64,000 nucleotides of DNA from Rhyacichthys aspro. Lineage: Eukaryota > Chordata > Actinopteri > Gobiiformes > Rhyacichthyidae. Made by a program: the position numbers and the translations under genes. The stretch's first letter is position 1; every line of letters starts with the position of its first letter. This document shows positions 1 to 14,800 of this stretch, one piece after another. Under the pieces are notes generated by a model, which was not told where the DNA came from, made no database searches, and saw only the letters and a program-made list of their open reading frames with translations. The DNA is taken from the NCBI GenBank assembly GCA_036850595.1, contig CM072168.1, forward strand, positions 14,251,982 through 14,315,981. The letters are read 5' to 3'.

Positions 1-1453
1 AATGCACTTGCACAAATTCACACAAAGACTTCTAAGGATGTATTCAAACTGTCTATTCAAAAGAAAAAAGAGAAAGAGCTAGAGTTACATTCACACCCAC
101 GTGTACATTCATTATCACATACATGCAGCTAGTGCTGTAGCCAAGACAACACCAACCAAGACCAAGTCATGATCAGGACCTCACAAGACCGAGTTAAGAC
201 CAATGCATGATACAAGCAAAGACAGGAAACACAATTAGACTAATGATGTTGACGAATAACTAAACAATATAGCAATTGGCTTTTTCTCACAAATACAAAA
301 TAATATATGACATAGTGAGGCATATGAAGTTCTTCCTCTGATTTATTTAGGCATCTGTAAAGAAATTGAATACTGACATGACAACATATGATGACTTTCA
401 CTAATTCAGTTTTATTCAAGGAGGTACCTAAACATAAATTCTGACTGGAAATGGTAAAGTCACTCAGTGTTCAAGCCAGTGCTCTGGAGGGAGAAGGCAA
501 AATCTTTGGAGAAGACACCAATTCAAACCAATCCGAACAAATCAAGCATTCTGCTCTGTATGACAGTTTTCATATCCGAGATTATTCCAATAGTTTTTGA
601 GATTTAATGCTTGTCAAACAGTCAACATAACACAAAACACACATAGTATATTTTGTTTGGTTTAGTGTCAGTTCAATTCGACTCCCCCGAGTGCTCGGCT
701 GTTTAAACACCATCTGCATGCCGATGCTTAATTACTGTCTGCATTCCTGTTGAGATGGGCTGCTTGCAGTGCAGAGGCACGGCATGCACATCTCAGTACT
801 GCTGGGTTTTATGAAATATGGAAGAAGCAGGAGGTAAAAGTAGCCTCTATGGTATTTCTTACTTCATACTGCTCGTGCCACACTGTGCTGTTTAGGAGGA
901 CGGGCGGTGGCGTTAACACAAAGAAACATCTAAGACACGGCTCCTGTCTGAGCTCATAATGTCTACCATAATCACAGTTTTTAAGATAGACAAACCTCTT
1001 TCCCTGAACAGTGCATAGACTGAAACTAATAGCAGTCATTTTGGGACACTGATTAACAAAAAAAAAAGCAAATGTTAAAAAGAGACCATCTGTGGCTTTT
1101 GATTGGAAATGAATGAATCAAAAATCACTAAATCATATAAGGATTTGAAATATTGGTGAATTATAGTAAATTCAATTTGTACAATTTGTACAACAGTTTA
1201 AAAGCTGTTATATATTTATCAATGGCTACTTCTGGAATTTCATCAAAAATATTTATGCTACAATTTTATTGCAAACAATGCCTTTATTACAATTCCTTAT
1301 TATAATTTAATGTAACTGTTTGATATTATGACCCTTTTAGATATTCATAAATGGACTGGAGAATTCATTTTTTTAATGTATTCTGTTTTTTGAAGCAACA
1401 CTATGTAACCTTTTTGCCATAGAATACGTAATGTCAAAATCATTTGAATATAA

Positions 1454-1502
1454 ATAATAATAACAACAACAACAGCAATAATAATAATAATAATAATAAT
1501 AA
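1454..1502. repeat. Trinucleotide microsatellite (AAT/AAC)n
   Basis: The tract begins as AAT units, passes through four AAC-type units and an AGC interruption, and ends in about eight AAT units. On the - strand it produces a spurious poly-Ile stretch in a short reading frame. There is no sign of function. Confidence 0.9.
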
Positions 1503-4500
1503 TTAATGGTTCCCTGGCATAAAAAAGGAAGAAGAAATGTACATATGCCTGCACTATACTTGTGTCCTTCACTGCTCTATCCACCGTCAGTTTTTGGTAC
1601 TGATAATCAACTTCCTTAAAAAACAAACACTGAGGCAAGACAGCATGTATTCCTCTCTGCCGGCCACACTAAGCTCTGTTACATCTTTCCTGCTTCATTT
1701 TCCTTTGTTTACAGGTAACACTGGTTTAACTGTTCCTTTTGGCTACGACATGAAAGTTTTATTTGCAATATCCTAAGCCATTTACTCTGAAGCAAAGTAA
1801 AAAAATAATGAAAACTTGCAATGAACTCTGTATTCTGTGTCCAATGATGACGTAATTATGCATATTATATTTTTCAGTTACGTAAGCTGAACCTCTGAAT
1901 CCCACTGCTTTTTTTCTTTAATGGGAGAAGGCAGGACTGAGAGAATTCTGACATGTTCCTCCTAAGTCAGAAGTAAAGTAGGACAGTGAATCATGAATTA
2001 TGGAATAAACAGCCTTAAAAGAAGAGTCAAATGTGATTTAAATGTTGCTATGAAATTGAAAGAAGTTTGTATCTGGGTTTTCTAAGGAAGCTACTTTCAG
2101 TTCTTATCAATGCACTTTCTTTTAGATTAATTCATGATTTTCACATCCACAAAGTAATTAAATTCACACCATTGCAATAAAAGGGTCATATAGGGTGATT
2201 TATTTAGAACAAGACTCATGTCAAGACAAATGTTTCTATGTGAAGTAAGTTGGATAGAGATAACATTTAAGTATAAAGGCACAAATTCAAAAATACTGAG
2301 GTAGCCCCATAAAGATTTACACCACTGGCTGAAATGCAACTTGAGGCTAATTGGCCACAAATAGTAAAACTTAAATTGCTTACTTACAAAAGAGAAGAGT
2401 AGACAAGTCTCACAGCTGTAATGAATCCACAAGCAACACAAAAACAATGCAAACCACCATAGGAGCACAGACCCTCATTTCAATTAGAGTTAGTATTTGT
2501 TTCTTATAGTTCATTTTGAGCAGATGGCATGTAGACAAATCCCTAATGAACAACTTGCTCATTCCTGCACAACAAAGATGTAATGCTGTATCTGAAGACA
2601 TATTGCAGTGGATCATTTTGGCAACAATGTGTATATAACAACTAGAAAGTATGAAATAAATCTTACAAAATGACATTCATTTCGTACTTTTCATAGTAAA
2701 TACACTTGAGCTTACATTTTTCTGTTAGTGCCTGGCTTCTTTTGATTGGCCAGATAAAACTGAACTAAATGCTAATTAATCAAATGATATTTAGCTCAAA
2801 ATAACCTTCATTTTAATACTTAAACTACATGAGCAAGTGCATTTTGCCACAAATAGAAGACTCTGTAAACCATTCGCTTGGTTCCAAAAGAAACTGGTTT
2901 CAAACGATGTGAGCACACCCAGCATGTTCATACTTGAACTGGTTTCAAGAGTGAAGCTATTTGTCAAATTATATTTTTCCCATCTTCCTTTATGTAGTCT
3001 AATTTCCCCTTCCTGTATAGGGCTCCATCTGTGGCAGTGAAAAGGCCCATGGTCTGTTCAATTGGAGCGATTGTGCTCATGTTTCCTGGTCACATCTGCC
3101 AAGCCAGCCCTGTCAGCTGCCACTTGGACCCGTCCAATTACTTTCCACTTTGGGGGCATGGGATAGAGGGGCAGATGGATAGACAGATCGGAGTAATATG
3201 AAAATGGAACATGTTTTAGACATAATAGCAAAAAGAAAATGCTCAGTTTGACATAAATGTGTAGCTCTTTCATCATACACTTTTCTCACCCAGCTTTGTG
3301 AAACATTAAATCTAAATGCAATGATCAGAATGTGACCCTGCAATTCAGTGGCACAGTGTCATTTTCTCCTCTAGACTGTAAAAGGCAAACGAATGTCTTA
3401 CATCCATGAAAGCCAACAAATAATCCCACAACATTCTTCATTCTTTTCATAAATCTGTGTTAGAAGCTTAAATACTGGCGTAGAGGTGGTCCTTGTACTC
3501 AGCCAAATCTCATTCGGAGATTTATGGAGGCCAAGAGTCCGTCTCGAAGTCGCCCATTTACTTTCACCGAGTCTTTGTCATCAATCACAATGTACTGCCA
3601 AGGACGTCCTGTTTTCTCTGACATCTGCTATTTGACACACTCAGATTGACTGACACAACCAAGACGTGCACTACCTTCTCGCTGATTGCACACCATTGAA
3701 TAACAGGCACACTTGACAACACTGCTCATGTTTTCTCATTTACTGCAGCTAATACAATTTCATATATTTTCATTCAGTTTTCTAGTTATATGCAGTGTTA
3801 TTTTTATTTTTTTATTTTTTATATAAAAGATAAAGTAGATGAACTCAAAAAACCTGAACTAATTTGACGGAAGTGGCTGGATTTCTTTTCTTCTTTAAGT
3901 GAATTAGGCCAGTGCATCTGTGTCCTCACTGTCACTGATAACTGGGGACTAACACTGTTTAGTCGGTTTGTCTGCACTTGAGTAGCTGCTCCTTGTTCTG
4001 TCGTATACACTTATTACACTGACAATGAAGGATGATTGAAGACTGATGAAGGCTCATGTTCTTATTTACTTACATCACCTTACATTTGACCTACTGTATT
4101 CCTGCAGGTAACATTTACTGACTATGTTCAAGCTTCAGTCTGTTTACAATGTTGCTACAGTATGTGACCCAAGTGTGATTTGTTTGTGACTGGTGCAAGT
4201 TACACAATCGAATTATTCATAATGTGCAGTAGGGGTCATTTAAATGGTTACCTCACTTTGAGATTGTTTTTTTTTTCAAGATTCCTTTGATAAAAGTTAT
4301 TTGTATATTCTCAATTGGACTTTCCTGTTTAAATAAAGGGTGGATGTCTTATGTATTGATTTGAACAAGTACCCAGATCACTTTTGTTGCTTACCCCTTG
4401 TTGTTTTCCCATACACCATAAAGTATATCATGAGACATGGGACAGAATTATTTGTTGGCAGCATTGTAATTACTCAATAACCATAGCTTATCCTCTGTAG

Positions 4501-7500
4501 CTTTACCCGCAGTGTGTACAGTTTATGAATGATAATCAAACCTCAGAACAAACACCTTTGGTTATGCATACTGTAGAAAAAGAAGGTACACAGCACTTTG
4601 TCTTCAAGCGACTCCTTTAATTTGTTGGGTTTTTTTTCTCCTCTTTGGTCATACTTTGATTGAATATCTCCTCACAGTTTACAAAGTGAGTCTCTGACAG
4701 GCCTCAACCACTGATGGCTGATATTAATCAAAGGCAGTCCGATGAATTGAAGGATGATGGGTATGCAAATCCTGTGCCTATGAATATGTGATGCCAGTAA
4801 TAAGTCATTTATGAGTTATAATCAGAAGGCTGCGGAGGTATTTTGTTGTTGGTCTTGTTGTTAGAATGAGAATGTTATTATGCAGATAGAGGAATGATTT
4901 AGTGCCTCCCTGCAGAATTTTATGTTGAGTTTGTTTGTCTAAATAGGTGTTCCCTACATGTGTCAGTACAGACATGCACTATATCAAGATTATGATGAAG
5001 ATATCAGCCAAGCCACAAATAATTTGGATATTTGTGCATTTGAGTTGGATTTTCAGGGGATAGATAAGTTGTAAAAAAATGTATATATCATTAATCCTTT
5101 GTCTTGACCTTGAGGCATGATAAAGGTTAATCAAAGTGACTGTGGAGTAGTTTGGAGAACTATGTGGATGAGACTGATAAATACTTTGGAAGATTCTAGG
5201 TACAGTGTATGTTTCTATTGTTACTTTTAAAGATGCAAATCATAATAATGAAACCAAACATCTGTTATCAAGTTATAATAATCATAGCCCTTGTTAACAG
5301 AAGCTTGGTTCACTCAGTGGTGGCTGCGGTTGCGAATTTGCTGTTTTCTTTGAACATTTTTAGACCAGCATCTTGTTTGTGACACCTCCATGGTCAGAGA
5401 AATGTGTGTGAGTAAATCTGTCCAGATTTAGGAGACATTAGGTATTTTTAAAATGAAATTGGGGTATTATACCTCTATTTGTTCCTCTGCAACCTCAGAT
5501 GAAAACCCCAAAATGCTTGCAGTCACACAAGACAGCAAAGCATAAAGACAAAAACATCAGTTTGGAGTTACAATGTTTTATTGTGTTCATTCTTTAATTG
5601 CCCTACAGCTTGTAAATTTAAACAAATGGTTAATAATGTGGTACTTACATGTAAATATAATGTAAAGATATGTCCTTAGATATGTGGTTACATTTTGCTG
5701 CTTAAAGCTGCCAGGCATTACTGCACCAAAGCGTGAGTCTCATATCTGCAGGGCTGAACGCATGGATTTTTAAGTGAAGTGACAGGATATATCCTAAGGC
5801 AACACATTTAAAATGCACACAGGCTGATTTCCAGGTATAACTGCAATGAATAAAACATCAATAAATATGATGATTAGAAGGCTGTAAAGAGTGCTGTATA
5901 CCATCCACGGTCAAGAAAGTTCACTAAGAGATAACAACGACCAAGAAAGTTGGATTCGTCCCATTTGATCTCTTCTCTCGAGAGCTGCGTGGTATATTGT
6001 GATGTGGTCATTTTGTAGTCAGCCCACTGCATCTACGTAGCATATAAATTGAGCTTTTTTATTCCTCTGCATGAAAGAAAGGGGGAAAAAAAAAATCAGT
6101 GCACTGTCTTGCGTGGGTTGAATACTGAATGTATATTTGTCCTATAGTATTCAGTAATGTGAGAAACAACTGACATAAATTTGTTGTAATGGCATTTTGT
6201 TGGTGTTTACCCTTTTCCACACCAGCATGCAGCCAGGCTTATAATTACACTGCAGCGTACAGCCGGCTGTGAATCCGTATCAGGCTTTCTACGCATGTTA
6301 AATACATGCCTCTTACCTTCCACTTGTGTCAGATGCCATTTCCATCTTGAGTTGCTGAAGGGGGTTCAATAAAAACTGTGTGGAATGGTATGATATCATA
6401 TCTCTGCATATATTAAACTTATTGTATCTCTCTGCTACCGCTACATGCTGTATATAAGGAAACTGTCAACACAAAAATTTTAAAGATGACTTTGTTCCCC
6501 ACATACACACACTCTACCTTGAGCAATCACTCAAAGTTTTATTGCCATGCCTGTCTAGAGGATTTGGGTGATTGGATGAAAGCCGCACATTCCATATTCT
6601 TTCTCATATACCAAAGTGACACCCTAGTTCTCTGATCTTGGCCGTTTTAAATTCAGACCATGAGTCCTTCCGCAGACCACAAGGGAAATTAATAAATGAT
6701 TAAAGTCGAAAGGGGTCAAGGGAAAGAATGGTAAAGAGGGATAATGGTGCATTGCTGAGTGATGCTATCTCGCCGCACTCAGGGTTATGTCTTTATCTGA
6801 CAGTGTGTGCTCTCAGGAAGCAGTGCCTCTGAGCTGTTTTTTGTTGACAGATGATAAAATGACACTTTATGAGGAACCTAATTACATTATAAAAGCTCCC
6901 TAAAGTCACCTTAATTTAGAGAATAAACTGTAACAAGAAGGCAGTTTATGAACTTCCACATTTCACTGATTTGAATCACTCTGCAATAAACTCAGCCAAG
7001 TCTCCAAAATCAAATGACTCAGTGTTTCCAAAAACCACCGGTACGCATAATGTTGTATGCAGTCATAGTGTTCTTTTTTATGGTGTGTGGTGTTATGGTT
7101 ATGGCAAAGTAACAAGGGTTTGTTTAATATTCTAAGTCAGCAAAATGGAAATGGAGCTTTGGTGTGTGAGGATTAGGATTAGGTCAAGTAACTGGACAAA
7201 GACATACACATATATAGATTAAACAAACATCTAACCAGGTCTTGTTTAGAAAATGTCCAGATAAAAGGTCTTACCACTGATTGATATCTTGAGTATTCGT
7301 CTGGTGCTGATGAAGCAGTGTTTGCTTTTCCCTGATTGGTTTTAAGGCTGTGTTTCAAAGCAATGTGAAATGGCAACATCACAGAACTTGTACAATGATT
7401 GTAAAAAGGCTTCTGCAGGATCCCACTGTCCCTCTTCTTTAGTGGTAAGGGTCTGATGAGATCCTTTCATCATGTGACAAGGTCTGTAACATGCTTCACA

Positions 7501-10500
7501 GGATAACCTTGATCAATAGTCCATTTATTGGACACAGCAATCCATTAGCTAATGTTGATTGAAGCAATCCTTTGTGGAAGTGTGTTTTATCCTTTTTACA
7601 TATCGATTAAAACTATTTGATGTACAGCAAAGTTCATTTTCCATAATTTTTCCCCCCAATTATAACAATTTGAAATGATAAATAGTGATTCTTTTCAAGA
7701 AAGTTCCATGTCCATGTGAAAAATGATGACCTGGGTTGGGTGACTGCAGGAAAATGCGATGTGACACCACAGACAAGCTGGGCTTCACTTCAAAACAGCA
7801 GCATGTCCTCTGGGAGGGCTGAGGTTTTGAAGCAAAGGCCGGCACACTTCACAGCTAGAAAAGCCTTTTATCAGTCACTCGGCCTGCCTTTGAGAACAGG
7901 GCAACATTTTTTGTGCGTTGTATAAGGCCTGGGATGCACTGGATGTTGCATGAATCTGTGCACCATAGAGAAGAATGCTTACCATAGGGCAGAAACAGCA
8001 CCATGCATTTGTGGACATTGCTGTAAAACCCTGTTGAATAGGATGATTTTTTATGTGTATAATAAATGTTTTGAACAATGATATAACTATAACCCTGACC
8101 AACTAAAAATCATATAAGTAACATTTCAGTATTTAACATTTTACTAGAAAATGTGTAGGCCAAAAAGATTAAAATATGTAGCCTCAAAGTAATTTTGATG
8201 GTTCAGAGACATGAAAAAAAGAAGAATAACCTCTCTTTCAAAGGAACGGCATCCCCAGCTCACCATGTAGCAACAACACATACTGTATGTCGTTAGTTCA
8301 ACAAAACTAATGTAAATGAGATACATATTGAGATAAAACAGTCTCTTGTGAGTTTGCAGATGCCCCTACCCTGTGCAAATCTTGGAAAGTTACATAATGT
8401 TGCTCTGAAAATACTTGAATATTTGAAAATAAGAAATTAATTCCTGTCTAAGTAAATGTAGTTACTTTGAAGAACCCTCCTGGCAAAAATGAGTCTTTTA
8501 TTCTTTCTTGAGTGAACTTTATCAAATTCTTAATTCATACGCTTGACATCTAAATCATTTATATATTTGACATTTTGTAGTTTGACAGCTGCAGTATGAG
8601 CTTATAAATGAAACATAAAGCTGGAAATGGTTAAGGCTCACCCAACTGTGACCTTGTTCAATATGAAGCAGAGAAGATTTTGGCTCTAAGTGACCCAGTG
8701 ATCTCTTATTCAACAGGGATGACACACCCAGAGCTTAGTCTGCACCTCCTCAGGCTTTTTGTTAATATACAACTACAGAAAAATTCTCCACAAGAACGGT
8801 AGCTATGGATATCTTTATGCTAATTCTATGTGCAGTGCTTTTGGACATATACAGTGAAGATTTAAATCTCTAATTTGATATAAAACAGTTCTTGAAATTG
8901 AGACATGGAGGGAATCAGAGCAGACCTGCTGTAAGTTAACCTATTCATTCCATCGGTTCTAAAGGCTCTAAATGTGTTATTACATTAATAGTTTTACTCT
9001 TTGAGTAAAAAATAAAATATCATTACCCTTGAAGCTGTAGATATTTTTCATCTTTTTGCTTCTTTTGTGTCCTTCCCTTTACTAGGATTTTAAAATTAAC
9101 TGAATGCATTAGAGTGCATACATTCAATATCCTGCATTTCATGGTTTAATTTCAGAGGTATTTTTTCTTTCAGCCACACAAAGCCTGATTATAAATGTGC
9201 ACTGTCCACCTGATGAACACCATTAGTCAAAGCTGTATGACAAAGTGTTTTTGATTCATAACCCCTGCTGAAATCTAATTTCACTTTAATCTGAAGTGGA
9301 GCTACCACATTTATCACTATGGCAACACAAAGAGTAGCAATGCTACAACAATCTCGTTGCACGGCAGAAACGGGATATGCTCTCGGGGTAAATGAATTAG
9401 ATGAAACAACTTTAAATAATGTGTGTTTAATTAAGTGAACATGATGAAATCAATTATCTAAGTCAGGACACAATTCATTATACAATGTGTCTGAAGAAAG
9501 TACAAGGTAGAGTTTTAACTTGCTTACCCTCGTCGAAGTGTAGCACCTGTTCAGGTTTAGCTTTAGAACGTACTATCTACTGCAGAATAAGATATGTCGC
9601 CATCAAGAGGGATGGGATCTATGGCCCCTAATCAAACTATATATACTGTAATTATCAATAGATTTTAAAGGGAGTTCTCCCATTTTATTAGTGTGAACAA
9701 AAGATGACAAACCTCCCTTCCTGTGGAGACTATAACGGTAAAGGTTTCTATAGTATAGTTAATCAGAAACTCATCTTCTCAGGTACAAAAGCTGCGATGT
9801 TTGCAGCAAACATTCAGATACAGTTTACAGTCTCTGTATTGCCTTGTGTGTCTTTGGGGAACTGTGAGGAGATTACTTTGCTTTATTGCCTGACATCTCT
9901 AAACGACACTCCCAGTGGATGGATCTGCACCGGCTGCATGCTCTGGAAATTCCTCAGATATGGAAGCCATTCACTGCAGCTAATGAAGGCGTTGATCATT
10001 GTCATCATATTGACACTCATAAGTGGACTGTATACACAACTAAACTGAAGCGTTTGGGGGTTTTGAAACCAATCTAATGGAAAAAACACACATGCATAGC
10101 CTAGAATCACTTTAGGGGCTTTATTTCCTGACTAAATATTTTTGTACGGATAAGGACAAAATGGAGAGCGAATAGAGGCATTATTAGGTAAGTAAGGATG
10201 GTTATGAATTATATGAGAACGCGAAGGTGTCAATGAATGAGTGAGAGCGTGGGTTGGTAAATATGTTTGACAGTTGGATTTTATCTTCATGACTCAACAA
10301 CTGTGAGCTGCTGCATGAGTCACACCATATGGCCATCCTAAATCCTAAATTCTCTGCAAACCCCACATTCTGCATTGGAGCTGTAGACTGCACTTTTTTC
10401 TGTCTCATTTACAGTCCGGTCTGGCTTGTGTCTAGCTTCAGGGACTCCGACTAATTCTTTCTGAAAATTATTCGTGGAAAATTCATGGCATTATTGCTCC

Positions 10501-11838
10501 CAAACAGATATGTCCAGCTGTCCTGTTATGGCTGCCAGTCTCATTTTAATACAAATAGAGCCACGCAAATGACCAGGACTATAAAAAACGAATATAGGTG
10601 AGTGACTGCAGAAAGATGGGAAAAGAGACATTGCTATTGTTGCCCACTATTGCACTGATTCAAAACCTGAAACTGGAGGAGAATATTAAGAGGGGGTTCT
10701 ACTTTAAAATTAACACTGACATAAGAACTACATCTAAAACTATTTACATCCAGTGCTACTTCAAAAATCAACAGGTCTTGATCTTTTGTCCTATTTTTAT
10801 TTATTTTTTTTATCTGTCTTTTGTAAGCATTAGCAGGTTTTATGAACTTTGCACAACATGACAGTTACATTGAAATATTCAAATAAAACTTACACATTGT
10901 ACAAACCCCTGCTGCGCCTGGCTCAACTTTCCCCCACCCCGCTCCATTAACAGACTTCAGATGTTAAACTCGCCTCCCCCACAGTTTCCTTAGAGACCTA
11001 AAAGGAAGGCAGCATCAGCTGAACATTCATCATGATCAAAGTGAAAACCTATGTATCCTTACAATACCCCCGCTCCCTGCTCCGTTCATCAGCACCCAGG
11101 CCCACACTTTGTCCTGTCTTCCACAGTGAAAACCTTAGAGGAGAAATACACAAGACCAGAATAAATGTCAAATACAATTAACCCAAAGAGCACCCAACAC
11201 TGTCTTTTTTCCTTTTATCTCGCTTCACAAAGATATTTCTGCACTGCCTCTGCATACAGGCTGTCACCGTCTGATACCCTTCGCCGTACTTTGGCACCGA
11301 TTTGATCACCCTTTGCTTAGGTTAAAACAGAGATGTAGCAATCGGAAAGCAATATGTAGCACTGTTGTGTGTCTGGTCTAAAAATGAAAGGTGAAGTTCT
11401 CAAATAGTCACAATTGTTTCTAGGCATTAATAGTATCTGCAAAAGTTGCAGCTGTAAGTAATGACAAACAAGAGTCCATTAACTGTGGAAACACAATAAT
11501 CTTCAATTCATATAATTATAGTCTATTACAGCGCATAATGTTTTCATATTAACAAAGAATATTATCTCCAAGTTATGAAATGGTTGCGTATTTTGTAATG
11601 TAATGTGTGTTTGTAAAGCACAGTGAACTGCTCATAAGCCATCTAGTCTAGGTCTTTATGTGGCAAAAAGCAGTATCTGCACCATTATGATCATAAGTGA
11701 TAATCAAAGTGTAGCAGGAATGAACATTGATCAAAGAAATGTTTGTATGTCCTATTGCTTCATTGTTTGTATGAAGTTGAGGTAATAGCGAGACAAGACA
11801 TAAGCAGCAAAGACAGACTAAAAATATCACTTCTGGAT

Positions 11839-11885
11839 GTCCTTGAGTTCACAGATTTCTTCTTGAAATCTGTGAACTCAAGGAC
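11839..11885. repeat. Perfect 21-bp inverted repeat with 5-nt loop
   Basis: The left arm (11,839-11,859) is the exact reverse complement of the right arm (11,865-11,885), separated by the loop TTCTT. The arms start GTCCTTGAGTTC and end GAACTCAAGGAC. Pairing stops abruptly at both outer edges. No direct repeats (target-site duplications) are obvious at the flanks, and no gene lies nearby. It could be a template-switch mutation product, a small foldback element or an assembly artefact. A microRNA precursor is less likely, because the stem is short and fully paired. Confidence 0.9.
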
Positions 11886-14800
11886 TAAAATTTATCTGCT
11901 AGATATATTTTAGTCAAGTCAAAACCACAGCCTCATAAACAGAGCATTATTTGATTTTCAAAAGGCCACTGAAGCTAAATGTATTTAATTTATAATGTGT
12001 TTTAGAATGACAAGCTAGAGGGAAAATGGTGATCAAACGCTGTCATCAGAATGAACAGGTTTTCCAACAGCTTAGTGTGATGTTAGATCACATCATTGGT
12101 CTGAAATTATTATAATTATAGGCATCCAAGAACAAAATTTTAAAGCTTATGAGATTGATTTTATGACAAAACTTCCACCAATGTAAAGATGATGTCTTAC
12201 TTTCAGAGCTTATGGGGGTCTACACACTTCATTCTAAAACTGAACCAGGAAAAGCCGTGTTTGCGTGCCTCCTTCTATCACACAGGGATTGTCTATTCAT
12301 CTGTGGCCTCAAAGTGGAAATTGGCAGACGCTGGATGCAGCGAGAGCAGTGAGCAGTTTCCTTACTGGCGTATATTGAAAGAAGTGAATTTCTTCAGAGA
12401 TTTAACCAGCTGTTTCATAAAAATCTAAAATCTCTTGGAGGAATTAAGGACACAAAGGGAAATCAAATGTGTGCCTGTTTCTGCATGTGCATCCGAAAAT
12501 GTCTGCATGAGAGACATGACTACATCTCTTGGATCTATCTAAAACAAAAATAAGAACTTACAACCACTGGGTTCATGTCACCTTTGACATGTTTTAGGAG
12601 TTGTGTTTACTCAGACATGTTCTTGACTAAAAAAAACTATTATTATCAGTGGTAGAAAAAAGGACAAATTTACAGCTAAGTGTAAAATACAGTATATGTA
12701 TGGCATTTTCTTTTTGCAGTTGCTGAAAAGGTTAACAATATCCAAATCTTTACATGTCTAAAAATGAACGCAGTCGACAAAGACAGCTCACAGAATATTC
12801 AAACCCATTCCCTGACCTTTTCCAATACTGTCACAGAGCCCTCCTTGAAGTGTCTCTACAAACATGGCCTTAATGAGACTGGAGGCAAACACACATGAAA
12901 TGCCACACTGTGATCGTCAGCCAGAAAAATATTAACAATAATACAAAATTATAGTTGCACATCATGCACATATAGGTCAATATTTGGATGTAGTTTGTTA
13001 CAACTTACTGATATCTGTTGGTGTATCAGAGCACAGACTATTACAGTATACCACAAAGGAGTATTGCTTAAGTTTTTGTTTTGTTTTTGATGTAAAAAAA
13101 GTTTTCATTGTTACTTTGGCATCAGGAGTGGTTTGGTATCGGAAAGGTCTTTATATTATGGTGGGAATGTCAGTGAACGTACCCTCTAAGAAAATATACC
13201 ATGATGTTTTGATCCTTCTCAAATCATTCTCTCTGTTCAAAGACTTAACATGTTTCTCATGGTGAACTTGTATTACTATTAAGCAAAATTGCCTTATTCA
13301 AACTAGGCAAGCCAAACGCCTCTGTACAAAATGTTACTTTCCATTTCCCATGTGAGCTGTTCACAATAAAAGGGGTGTTTAAAACCAAAAAGGAAGGATA
13401 TTCTTTAAAAAAAACAAAGCTTTTCTTCCAGCATCAGAGAAACCCATTCCTTGTTTTTCTTCAGTGTCTGTCTACATTGGGTTCAAAACAGTACCTCTCT
13501 TCTATGTAATTGTTCAGCAAATTAAATACTGATTAAACAGAAGAAGTAAAATGACATTGCACTCTTCGTTGAACTCATCTTTTATGCCAAGGCCATTTAA
13601 TGTTTTGCCCTTGGGTCAAATTGTCAGCACATTGTATTGTAGCTCACAGATGGTTGGATTGTCATTATCTTGTCTTTTCTGTAATTGTAATCCAACTGAA
13701 TAGTGGCTCAAATAAACTCGTGAACATCAGGCTTTAAAGACTTCGACATAACAGCAGTTATAAAATCTGTAATGCATGGAGAGAGAATACTTTGTTTTTC
13801 TTTGTTGCATACACAGATTGCCCATTACTGTCCCAAACCTACTAATATTAGCAATTACTTGTCTAAAGGATAAATTAATACTTGAGTTTTCACAGCCAGG
13901 TCTGCGCTCTAGTGGGCGGTGGGAGTCAAATGTCAGCTGCTGACCGGTGTGACTTCAGCCAACTGGCAACAAGAGAAATCGACACAGAGCATATTGCCAG
14001 AGACTCTACGGACTCAGGAGGATGTTTAATAACACTGCATTTGGGTTTTTCAAAGTCAATACAGTCAGACAGTTATGATCTACCTTATGAAAGCATAAAC
14101 ACACACACAACTAGAGCAGCTGTCAGCATACAGCAGTGATTTTTTTGATGAAATGCTTGATACTATATTTGACAAAAATGTGATGCAGGGAGTGATTTAA
14201 ACCATTTCTTATCATACTAATGAGTGTGGCTGCTAGCAGGGTTAGCTCCCCAACCCGTCTTCAGTCCTTAGGCTATGCAGAGCACAGTTTCTGAAAGCTA
14301 ACAGGCAAAGAGTCATAACCTTAAGATCCCACAGACTGCTACTTCATCACTTTTGCAGAGAGTATGTGAGTGGTTAAAATGTCAATTGTTCCATCTCCAG
14401 ATGTCTTCTTTGACCCACTGCTATAGGCTGAACCACTTATATTATGTGGTCATTATTCGAGCAATCAACAACACATACAGGACCTTTAAAAAATCACATG
14501 GTCCTCCTTATTAGCATCATTTCCTTATTCCATATCCCTGCAGTCAGAGACTGAGATTGTACCAAAGAGCTTTGATTTGCCTCCAACTCTTCTGGACCTT
14601 GGCCCTGCAAATGTGATTAACTGCTTATCAGTTATTTTCACAGTTTTTGTCAAAAAGCATGAAGCGCCCATGGGATAAAATTATTATCAAAAACTGTCCA
14701 ACTTAAAAAAACAAACAAAAACAAAACAAAAACATCATGGGGTGTTGGATTTGAAATCTCTGAGATTTCTTGTGTTTGCTAAGGCACGTTAACTTCAGCT

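Noticed and set aside
9704..10048. 114-codon frame with a hydrophobic C-terminus
   Set aside because: It overlaps frames on the other strand and in another frame of similar length and lacks splice signals. At most it lies over a conserved non-coding stretch.
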